Shown here: positions 41,494-48,801 of the stretch, one piece after another
Position numbering within the stretch: position 1 is the first letter of the stretch
How the letters are laid out: the number at the start of each line of letters is the position of its first letter
Source: Streptomyces lacrimifluminis
GTDB taxonomy: Bacteria; Actinomycetota; Actinomycetes; Streptomycetales; Streptomycetaceae
Reading direction: 5' to 3'
NCBI RefSeq assembly: GCF_014646095.1
Contig: NZ_BMMU01000041.1
Span: 1-52,541 of the forward strand
DNA length: 52,541 nt
Notes under the pieces: model-generated
What the model was told of the DNA's origin: nothing
The model's database searches: none
What the model saw: the letters and a program-made list of their open reading frames with translations, nothing else
Made by a program: the position numbers and the translations under genes

Positions 41494-42708
41494 TCAGTTG
41501 CTGGCGAGGAGCTTCAGCTCGGGGTGGGCCGTGCCGCCCTCGATCGCGGTGGACGAGATGTGGGACATGACGCGCTCGTCGACCGGGTCGTTCGCCGGGT
41601 CGTCGTGGACGACGATGTGCTCGTACGTCGTGGTCCGCTGGGCGGGGACGCGGCCCGCCCTGCGGATCAGGTCGATGATCTCCATACGGTTGGAGCGGTG
41701 CTTGGCGCCCGCGGCGGAGACGACGTTCTCCTCCAGCATGATCGAGCCGAGGTCGTCCGCGCCGTAGTGCAGGGACAGCTGGCCGGCCTCCTTGCCCGTG
41801 GTGAGCCACGAGCCCTGGATGTGGACGATGTTGTCCATGAAGAGGCGGGCGATGGCGATCATGCGGAGGTACTCGAAGATCGTGGCCTGCGTACGGCCCT
41901 TGAGGTGGTTGTTCTCGGGCTGGTAGGTGTACGGGATGAAGGCGCGGAAGCCGCCCGTCCGGTCCTGTACGTCACGGATCATCCGCAGGTGCTCGATGCG
42001 CTCGGCGTTGGTCTCGCCGGTGCCCATGAGCATGGTGGACGTCGATTCGACACCCAGCCCGTGCGCGGTCTCCATGATCTCCAACCAGCGTTCGCCGGAC
42101 TCCTTCAGGGGCGCGATGGCCTTGCGGGGGCGCGCGGGCAGGAGTTCGGCACCGGCGCCGGCGAAGGAGTCGAGACCGGCCTCGTGGATTCGGGTGATCG
42201 CCTCCTCGACCGACACCTTCGAGATCCGGGCCATGTGCTCGACCTCGCTCGCACCCAGGCTGTGGATGACGAGCTGCGGGAACTCGGCCTTGATCGCGGC
42301 GAAGTGCTTCTCGTAGTACTCGACGCCGTAGTCCGGGTGGTGGCCACCCTGGAACATGATCTGCGTACCGCCGAGTTCGACGGTCTCCGCGCAGCGGCGC
42401 AGGATGTCGTCGAGATCGCGGGTCCAGCCCTTGGCCTTGTCCTTGGGGGCGGCGTAGAAGGCGCAGAACTTGCACGCCGTGACGCACACGTTGGTGTAGT
42501 TGATGTTGCGCTCGATGATGTACGTCGCGATGTGCTCCGTACCCGCGTAACGGCGGCGGCGTACGGCGTCGGCGGCCGAGCCGAGAGCGTGCAGCGGGGC
42601 GTCGCGGTAGAGGTGGAGCGCCTCTTCGGGGGTGATCCGCTCGCCCGCCGCCGCACGTTCGAGGACGGCTGTGACATCAAACGACATATGGTCGGCGTTC
42701 TCGGTCAC
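41494..42708 (-). CDS. mqnC: Cyclic dehypoxanthine futalosine synthase (radical SAM)
   Basis: The 404-residue radical SAM enzyme of the futalosine menaquinone route cyclises dehypoxanthine futalosine. The cluster motif CVTACKFC has Cys75, Cys79 and Cys82 (Cx3Cx2C). Further markers are FQGGHHPDYGVEYYE, GAGAELLPARPRKAI, TSTMLMGTGET and HIQGSWLTTGKEAGQLSLHYGADDLGSIMLEENVVSAAG. It starts at GTG 42708. The futalosine route is the normal one in Streptomyces. Confidence 0.95.
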   Translation of the reverse strand: MTENADHMSFDVTAVLERAAAGERITPEEALHLYRDAPLHALGSAADAVRRRRYAGTEHIATYIIERNINYTNVCVTACKFCAFYAAPKDKAKGWTRDLDDILRRCAETVELGGTQIMFQGGHHPDYGVEYYEKHFAAIKAEFPQLVIHSLGASEVEHMARISKVSVEEAITRIHEAGLDSFAGAGAELLPARPRKAIAPLKESGERWLEIMETAHGLGVESTSTMLMGTGETNAERIEHLRMIRDVQDRTGGFRAFIPYTYQPENNHLKGRTQATIFEYLRMIAIARLFMDNIVHIQGSWLTTGKEAGQLSLHYGADDLGSIMLEENVVSAAGAKHRSNRMEIIDLIRRAGRVPAQRTTTYEHIVVHDDPANDPVDERVMSHISSTAIEGGTAHPELKLLASN

Positions 42709-42770
42709 CGGGCGTCCCTTCGGAAGGCGTGGGGCGGACCGTTCCAGCCTACGTCAGCGTCCCGCCACGC

Positions 42771-42807
42771 CTCACGTCAGGCCGCGTGGCCTCACGTCAG
42801 GCCGCGT
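42771..42807. repeat. 17-base direct repeat at the prepilin peptidase 3' end
   Basis: CTCACGTCAGGCCGCGT occurs at 42771-42787 and 42791-42807. The second copy contains the last codons and stop of the peptidase gene, so the gene's end has been duplicated just downstream. Confidence 0.75.
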
Positions 42808-43606
42808 ACGCCCCGATCAGCAGCCCGACGAACGCGCCGGCGATCAGGAACGGCCCGAACGGGATGGACGTACGGCGCCCGGCGCGCCGCGCGATGACGA
42901 GCGCGAGCCCGTACAGGCCTCCGAACAGGAACCCGGCGAAGGTGCCGAGCACGACACTCCCCCACCCGTACCAGCCCAGGACGGCCCCGAGCCCGAGGGC
43001 GAGTTTCACATCGCCGAAGCCCATGCCGTTGGGGCTGATGAGGAAGAGGACGAAGTACGCGCCCCCGAGCACCAGGGCACCCAGCAACGAGGTCAGCCAG
43101 TCGCCGGCGTGCTCGGGCAGCAGCGCGGCCACGCCCAGCAGGACGAGGGCGGCGGCGGCCAGCGGCAGGGTCAGCGGGTCGGGCAGCCGCTGCACCCGGA
43201 AGTCCACGACCGCGAGCAGCACCCCGACGGGCGCCAGCAGCAGCCAGGCCCCGAGCTCGGGCCGGGTACCTGTCGCGGCGGCGAGCGCGGCACAGACGAG
43301 CGCGGTGGCCAGGGCGAGGAGAGGGGTGCTGGGGCCGTACGACGCGCTCGCGCTCCCTTCGTACGGGGGGCCGGCCGCGCCCGCCGCGAGGTGCCCGGCG
43401 TCCCCGGCGGACCTGTCTGCCGTACCGGCGCAGGTCGCGCAGCGCGCCCGGCCCAGCCAGCCGCCGAGTTCATGCCCTTGCGGGCACCGGTCCCGCCAGG
43501 TCTCCCCGGGCGGGACGGAGAACCGGTAGGCGGCACGCGGCACGAGCGTCCCGGCCGCCGCGCCCCAGAGGGCGGAGACGGCCACGATCAGCTGGTCGAT
43601 GCTCAT
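42797..43606 (-). CDS. A24-family prepilin peptidase (TadV/PilD-like)
   Basis: The 269-residue membrane aspartic peptidase has two catalytic Asp motifs, LAVVDFRVQRLPDPLT and NGMGFGDVKLALGLGA. It has about seven hydrophobic segments. An N-terminal cytoplasmic cysteine motif (RCPQGHELGGWLGRARCATCAG) could bind zinc. It would process Flp/Tad-type or type IV-like pilins; no pilin or assembly gene is in this window. ATG 43606 lies in the first unit of a 14-base tandem repeat that separates it from the upstream LysM-BTAD gene. Confidence 0.88.
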   Translation of the reverse strand: MSIDQLIVAVSALWGAAAGTLVPRAAYRFSVPPGETWRDRCPQGHELGGWLGRARCATCAGTADRSAGDAGHLAAGAAGPPYEGSASASYGPSTPLLALATALVCAALAAATGTRPELGAWLLLAPVGVLLAVVDFRVQRLPDPLTLPLAAAALVLLGVAALLPEHAGDWLTSLLGALVLGGAYFVLFLISPNGMGFGDVKLALGLGAVLGWYGWGSVVLGTFAGFLFGGLYGLALVIARRAGRRTSIPFGPFLIAGAFVGLLIGAYAA

Positions 43607-43662
43607 CCCACAGCTCTCATGCCACAGCTCTCATCCGACAACTCTCATTCCACGGCCCTCAT
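43603..43662 (-). repeat. 14-base tandem repeat of an ATGA stop/start junction
   Basis: TCAT (ATGA on the coding strand) occurs at 43603, 43617, 43631, 43645 and 43659, always 14 bases apart, with conserved spacer text such as CCACAGCTC. The most upstream ATGA contains the TGA stop of the LysM-BTAD gene and the most downstream contains the ATG of the prepilin peptidase. Confidence 0.88.
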
Positions 43663-46600
43663 CCCACGGCCGCCGTGCCGTCGCGCCACGTCGGCAGCAG
43701 TTCGTCGAGGAGCGCCTCGGTGCGGGGCGGCAGACCGCGCGCGCCGCTGCGGCGGATCAGGTCGGCGGCGACCTGCTGGAGCTTGTCCGTGTCGCCGGTG
43801 GAGTGTGTGGCGCGCAGGAGTTCGTGCCACAGCCGCTCGTCGCCGGGGGCGGAGTTGAGGGCGGCGGTGAGCGCCTCGATGGCCCGCTCGGCGCGGTTCT
43901 TCACGAGGTGGAACTCGGCGAGCGCGAGCCCGATGTCCGCGACCAGCAGCGGGAGTTGGGCGTCGATGATCTCGTGCGTGAGCCAGCCGTAGCGACCCTC
44001 GGGACGATCGGCGAGCAACGGCCCGCGCACCAGCACGAGCGCGTCGGTGAGGAGCCGCCCGCGGACGACCCGGCTGTCGACGCCCTTGCCCTGCGTGGCC
44101 TCGTGGTAGAGGGAGCGCAGCACATCGAGGTCGGACACGACCGACTTGGCGAGCGTGAGCCGCCCGCCCGCGTCGGTGGCGAGGCGGGGGGTGCCGTCGG
44201 GGTCGGTGCCGAGCCAGAGGCGCAGCCGGTCGAGAAGCGCCTCGCGTACGTCGTCGGTGACCCCGCGCGGCCAGAGCGCCGAGGCGAGCACGCGCGGGTG
44301 GACGCCCTCGCGGTGCAGCAACAGCAGGGCGAGCGCCTCGTGTTGGAGCGGGCTGCGCTCGCCGTCCGGGGTGTCGAGGCCGATGATCTCGTACGGGCCC
44401 ACGAGCCGCGCGTACACCGCCGGGCGCCCCTGCTCGCTGATGTCGACGAGGAAGGGAGGCGTGGCCGTCGGGCCGTCCGGAGTGCTCTCGGGGTCGGCGC
44501 TGACGAACAGCTCGACGATCGCCCGCTGTTGGGCGACGGGCAGTACCTGGGCGTCGAGTTCGAGTCCGAGGAGGGGAGCGAGGAGCTTGCCCTCGCTGGT
44601 GATCTCCAACTCCCAGGCGGCGCCGGGCAGATCACCGCTGTCGGTGCCGACGAGGTATCCGATACCCAGCCGGCTTGCGTCGGCGGCGAGTTCGGCGAGC
44701 TTGACGGCGTCGTCGGCGGAGGGTTCGGCGGCCAGGAGGACGAGGTGCGGGGCCCAACGGGTGTGCTGGGCGGGCCCGGTACGGCCGGTGAGGACCGAGT
44801 CGTGACCGGCGGCACCGAGCGCGCCGCGCCGCTGCCTGGTCTCGGCCTCCATCGTCTCGACGAGGGCCTCGATGTCGTCGAGGTGGCGCAGCCGGTTGGG
44901 GGCGAGGGGGGTGAGGTCCTCGCCGAATCCGACGAGGGTGATGGTCATCCGGTCCGACCACCCGTTGGTGGCCAACTCGGCGGCGACAGAGGCGAATACG
45001 GCGGCCCGGTCGGACTCGCTCCCGCTCAGCGAGACGATGCCCGGCACCGACTCCAGGTTGAGCAGCAGACGCGAGTCGTCCATGGTGCCGAGGCTGACGA
45101 GGCCCGGGTAGGGAGCGGCGGTGTCGACATCCTCGTACCGCTCGGCGTCGGTCCGGGACAGCAGCCAGAACGTCTGGTCCTGGCCGAGCTGCCACGGGGC
45201 CGGGGGCTTTCCGGCGGGCTGGGCGAGCTGGAGGTGCAGGTCACCGTTGCTGAGCCAGGCGGCGTAGACGGTGGGGAGCGGGCGGGACTCTCCGGCGAGG
45301 GAGGCGGCGAGCCCGCGCAGCGACCGGTCGAGCAGGCGTACGGCTTCGGGGTCGGCGCCGATGAGGAGCGCGTCCTGGGCGTCGGCGGCGGCACCGGTCG
45401 GTGTGGGCGGCTCCATACCGCGCCGCCCGCCGACCGCACCGAGCGCCGACTGCCACAGGGCCTGCCGGCGCCGACGGCCGAGGGCGCCGAGGAGACCGGC
45501 GGCGAGGAGAGGGGCTCCGACGAGGGCTTCGGGGAGACCGAAGGAGAAGCCGGCATCTGATTCGGCGGAGGTCGCGGAGGCCGAGGTCGCGGCTTCGGCG
45601 TGCGGCTCCTGGTGCTCGGCCGGGGCCGGGGTGGCCTGGGGCCCGGTTGCGGCGCGCCGGTCGGAGAGGCTGATGCGGGTGGTGTTGGTGTCCAGGGAGG
45701 CGGTGCCGCCCTGCCGGCCGCCACCGGCTTTCTGAGCGTGGTCGCCGGTCTGGGCGTACTGGTTGATCTGCTGCGCGACCTGCGGGGAGACGGTGGCACC
45801 GGCGTCGGGAGCGGTGGTGCTCGTTCCTGCGCCTGTGCCGGTGCTGGGCATCTCGACGAGGTCGCCGCCCCGGGCGTCGCCGGGCATCTGCATGATCCAG
45901 CCGGGCCGGATCAGACTGGCCTCGGAGAGCCGCGAACCGTCCGGCTGCACGCGGTCCTTGTTGAGCTGGTAGATCTCGCCGTACCGGCGCCCGTCGCCGA
46001 GGTGCCGCTCAGCTATCTCCCAGAGGGAGTCGTGATGACGCCCCTCGGGAGGCTGAATCCGGTAGTACTTGGTGTCCTCGGCCTTGACCGACGGTCCCCC
46101 GATCTCCGCGTGACTGGCGGCATCCGCGGCCTGCCGGCCGAGCGCGGCGGCGGTACTGGCCGCCTGCTCCTGCTGCTGCGCGAACATCCCGCTCAGCGAA
46201 CCGCCGGGCGTGGCCTGGGCGGAGGCGACGGTGCCCCTCTGGTTGTCGTCGTAGCTGTTCCCGAGCTGCGAGAGGCCAGGTGTGAGGGAGGCGGCCGTGG
46301 CTCCGACCAGCAGCAGCGCGGCGACGAGCTGCCGCGCGAGCAGCTGACTCGGCCCGGCCCCGGGCACCCGCCCCGGCATCCCGACCCCGGACAGCGCGGC
46401 CTTCACCTCGACGAGCACGCACGCGGTGAACTGGGCCCAGGCGACCCACACGATGACCCCGAGGACACCGAGGAACGTGTTGACCGTGATCTCTTCCTGC
46501 AGCCAGTCCAGGGACGGTGACCCGTCCGGGAACGGCCAGCCGATGGTCACGGCGAGGGTGTAGGGCACGCCGACGAGCAGGACGGCGAGGGCGACGAACG

Positions 46601-46730
46601 CGAGGAACGCCTTGACGAAGTCGCCGATGCTGCGCCGCCGCCCCGGCAGGGGCTGCGGCGTGCGGTTCCTGGGCCCCGACGGGTCTCCCGACGAGCTTCC
46701 CGTCCGGCTTGAAGTGCTGCGTCGCGGCAT
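43659..46730 (-). CDS. Membrane-anchored LysM and BTAD domain protein
   Basis: This 1023-residue protein has three N-terminal membrane segments (about 38-62, 85-107, 132-150) and a LysM domain at about 221-283 (YYRIQPPEGRHHDSLWEIAERHLGDGRRYGEIYQLNKDRVQ). A low-complexity linker and a further hydrophobic segment near PEALVGAPLLAAGLLGALG follow. The large cytoplasmic part ends in a bacterial transcriptional activation domain (BTAD, about 880-1010, with DLDVLRSLYHEATQG and RAERAIEALTAALNSAPGDERLWHELLRATHSTGD). The DNA-binding winged helix normally before BTAD seems replaced by LLGLELDAQVLPVAQQ..SPLQHEALALLLLHREG. It probably links wall sensing to pilus gene control. Confidence 0.85.
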   Translation of the reverse strand: MPRRSTSSRTGSSSGDPSGPRNRTPQPLPGRRRSIGDFVKAFLAFVALAVLLVGVPYTLAVTIGWPFPDGSPSLDWLQEEITVNTFLGVLGVIVWVAWAQFTACVLVEVKAALSGVGMPGRVPGAGPSQLLARQLVAALLLVGATAASLTPGLSQLGNSYDDNQRGTVASAQATPGGSLSGMFAQQQEQAASTAAALGRQAADAASHAEIGGPSVKAEDTKYYRIQPPEGRHHDSLWEIAERHLGDGRRYGEIYQLNKDRVQPDGSRLSEASLIRPGWIMQMPGDARGGDLVEMPSTGTGAGTSTTAPDAGATVSPQVAQQINQYAQTGDHAQKAGGGRQGGTASLDTNTTRISLSDRRAATGPQATPAPAEHQEPHAEAATSASATSAESDAGFSFGLPEALVGAPLLAAGLLGALGRRRRQALWQSALGAVGGRRGMEPPTPTGAAADAQDALLIGADPEAVRLLDRSLRGLAASLAGESRPLPTVYAAWLSNGDLHLQLAQPAGKPPAPWQLGQDQTFWLLSRTDAERYEDVDTAAPYPGLVSLGTMDDSRLLLNLESVPGIVSLSGSESDRAAVFASVAAELATNGWSDRMTITLVGFGEDLTPLAPNRLRHLDDIEALVETMEAETRQRRGALGAAGHDSVLTGRTGPAQHTRWAPHLVLLAAEPSADDAVKLAELAADASRLGIGYLVGTDSGDLPGAAWELEITSEGKLLAPLLGLELDAQVLPVAQQRAIVELFVSADPESTPDGPTATPPFLVDISEQGRPAVYARLVGPYEIIGLDTPDGERSPLQHEALALLLLHREGVHPRVLASALWPRGVTDDVREALLDRLRLWLGTDPDGTPRLATDAGGRLTLAKSVVSDLDVLRSLYHEATQGKGVDSRVVRGRLLTDALVLVRGPLLADRPEGRYGWLTHEIIDAQLPLLVADIGLALAEFHLVKNRAERAIEALTAALNSAPGDERLWHELLRATHSTGDTDKLQQVAADLIRRSGARGLPPRTEALLDELLPTWRDGTAAVG

Positions 46731-47085
46731 GGCGGGTGTCCTGGGTTCGTGTCGTGTGGGGTGGGAGGGAGATGTGGGGGTGTGCTGAGCCTATCGGGAA
46801 CCTATTTCGGGTGTAGAGGGCAGTGGAGGGTCGAGGCGGGGAGGAGGTGTCCGGGCGTATGGAACTCGTCCGATACGGCCCACCAGGTCCGAGCCGGGAG
46901 TGACAAAGAGGGCCAATGCCGCTCCACCTACGGACCGTTCACAACCGCCACGGCACACTCTTCACGGTCCCCGCACAGTCGCCCGGCGGCAGATCAGTCC
47001 GAGACGGCGCAGGACATCACCGTCCAGGAGATCCGGTGGGTCGGCCGCCGACGCAGGCTGGGTCCCGGCGGCCGGATCGGACCAG
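46731..47085. other. Intergenic region upstream of the LysM-BTAD gene
   Basis: No gene is seen in 355 bases. Near-repeats ATCGGGAACCTATTTCGGG (46794-46812) may be a regulator site for the minus-strand gene. A purine-rich strand (GGGTGTCCTGGGTTCGTGTCGTGTGGGG region) lies next to its start. Confidence 0.4.
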
Positions 47086-47640
47086 TCAGTGCGTGCCGTC
47101 GGCGAACAGGTCCTCCACGCTCGTCGCGTTGACCGCCCGCTGGGCCCAGATCCCAAGCTGACCCAGGTCGGAACAGGCCTCGACTCGGTCCCGTACGGAG
47201 GCCGGAACCGTGATGCCGCGCCACTCGACGATCCGGAGGATCATCGAAGCGCGTTCCTTCTCGATGCCCTCTTCTCGGCCTTCTTCTCGGCCTTCTTCTC
47301 GGACCTTCTCGGCGACCTCGTGCCGGAAGGAGTAGTTGACCGGCATCATCAGTTCCTGGCCTGGGCGTCCCCCAGGCATGACTCGACGAACTGCGCGAGC
47401 ATCCCCGCGCCTTCGGTGTCGGCGGTCTCCAGCGCTGCCGCCAGCGGTTTCAGTATGGCAGCGGCACCCGGGCCCCTACCATGCGTCATCGCGGAGAAGG
47501 CCGCGAGGAACACATCCCGTTTCGCCTCGGCCTCGTCCGCGATGAGCGGCACGTTCTCCGGGCTCAGCACGAGCGGCCGTACGGTGAGCGCGTGCCAGCC
47601 GGGCAGGCCCAGACGGATCGGCTGTGCCGCCCAGTCCAGC
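47086..47640 (-). pseudogene. Truncated, frameshifted Rpn/PD-(D/E)XK-like protein gene
   Basis: From about 47640, WAAQPIRLGLPGWHALTVRPLVLSPENVPLIADEAEAKRD is followed by FVESCLGDAQARN and a stop. After a one-base shift the sequence resumes as ELMMPVNYSFRHEVAEKVREEGREEGREEGIEKERA..ILRIVEWRGITVPASVRDRVEACSDLGQLGIWAQRAVNATSVEDLF. This is the layout of the second half of a common Streptomyces family related to recombination-promoting nucleases. The N-terminal nuclease half is missing. One base appears lost near 47354 (AGGAAC for AGGGAAC). The EEGR stretch is three 12-base tandem units. Confidence 0.65.
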
Positions 47641-48026
47641 ACCCTTGAGGCGACCTTCCGCCACTTGAACCACGGCGGCAGATCCCGGAACGGCACGAAC
47701 GTCATCGTGTCGTCGACGGCGGTCTCGGCGAGGCCGCGATGGCCCCACCGCCCGCAGTGCGGCGTCCAGCTCCGGGGTCAGCTCACCGTCGAGCCGCGCC
47801 GCGGTGCCCGCAGCGGTGAGGGCGAACCCGCGTTGATCCCGGTCCGGCAACTGCATCGCCCTGACGATGCGTGGCGAGGCCTCGGCCAGAGAGCAGTTGA
47901 AGGCCAACCCGACCACCGCTGTACCGAGACGAACCTCGCCACAGTCGAACGCGGCATCCCCATTTCGCTGGGGTCATCGAGACCCAGCAGACCCTGGCCG
48001 CTCTCCCAGTCCCACTCGGACGCCAT
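47641..48026 (-). pseudogene. Twice-frameshifted hypothetical gene fused to the downstream remnant
   Basis: ATG 48026 opens MASEWDWESGQGLLGLDDPSEMGMPRSTVARFVSVQR. The coding sequence then continues only after a one-base shift near 47920 as VVGLAFNCSLAEASPRIVRAMQLPDRDQRGFALTAAGTAARLDGELTPELDAALRAVG. A second, opposite shift near 47742 gives HRGLAETAVDDTMTFVPFRDLPPWFKWRKVASRVLD. The net shift is zero, so the frame then runs straight into the Rpn-like remnant. It lies 15 bases downstream of the candidate immunity gene. Confidence 0.65.
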
Positions 48027-48041
48027 GCTCGACCTTCGTCC

Positions 48042-48788
48042 CTACCGGTCGCGCAGCCTCGCGGTGGCGAACTCGACAAGTTCGTCGATCTCGATCTGCC
48101 TCGGTGTGCCGTTCTGGGAATTCCACTCGGCGACGAACCAGGAGCCGTGCCATTCTGCCCGCCACACATCGCCATGCCGGTTCTCGAACTCGACGAAACT
48201 CCCGGTTCCGCCGTCCATCAGCCGAAGCTCCTCCACGAGCCGTGCCGGCTCGGTGAGGCCCCGTCCGGGATTCGTGCTCTTGCCTCGGGTCCGCGTGTTG
48301 GCGTACCGCATCTTCAGGAAGGGGAGAGGTTCGCGGCCGAGATGGTTCAGGCGCAGCATGCGGTACCTGGTGATGGCCTCGTCCAGCGTTTCTTCGCCGG
48401 AGAACTCGCAGGAGTACGCCGGAAAGGTCAGCCGGACGTGCGGCGTCAGGTCCGGATTCTCCACACGATAGAAGCGGTGGACCTCAGGCGCGATGCCGAC
48501 CACCGCATCGAAACGATGCCCGGCGGGCGGTTCGAATCCGCCAAGCGCGCCCAGGAAGGAATTGCTGGAGAAAAGCGTGTCCTCGTGCTCACGGGCGAAC
48601 CGGAGGGTGCTGACGGCGAGTTCCTGATCGTAGGAATTACGGCCGCTCAGCTGGAGCAGCCGCTTACCGTCGGCGGACAACGCCCCCGCGAAGTCGATGC
48701 CGGGTGCCGGCGACCAGTGCCAGCTGTCGGGCAGGCCGGAAAGCGGCTCCGCGTCACGGAAGCCCGTCACTACGGCGCGAATGTCCAT
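48042..48788 (-). CDS. Candidate immunity protein for the Rhs toxin (unrecognised family)
   Basis: The 248-residue soluble protein has no signal or membrane segment. It begins MDIRAVVTGFRDAEPLSGLPDSWHWSPAPGIDFAGAL and ends SQNGTPRQIEIDELVEFATARLRDR. The C-terminal part (GSFVEFENRHGDVWRAEWHGSWFVAEWNS) is rich in aromatic and acidic residues, as often seen in nuclease-inhibitor proteins. It starts 13 bases after the toxin stop with GGAGG 5 bases before ATG 48788. I recognise no family; immunity is inferred only from position, coupling and size. Confidence 0.6.
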   Translation of the reverse strand: MDIRAVVTGFRDAEPLSGLPDSWHWSPAPGIDFAGALSADGKRLLQLSGRNSYDQELAVSTLRFAREHEDTLFSSNSFLGALGGFEPPAGHRFDAVVGIAPEVHRFYRVENPDLTPHVRLTFPAYSCEFSGEETLDEAITRYRMLRLNHLGREPLPFLKMRYANTRTRGKSTNPGRGLTEPARLVEELRLMDGGTGSFVEFENRHGDVWRAEWHGSWFVAEWNSQNGTPRQIEIDELVEFATARLRDR

Positions 48789-48801
48789 GAATCCTCCGTG
48801 C

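Noticed and set aside
47086..47379. A separate 97-residue gene
   Set aside because: Its apparent start MPGGRPGQELMMP is the out-of-frame reading of LGDAQARELMMP. It is the 3' part of a frameshifted gene.
48042..48788. Assignment of the immunity candidate to SUKH/SMI1 or another named immunity family
   Set aside because: I could not see the defining motifs of any of these families, so only position supports the role.
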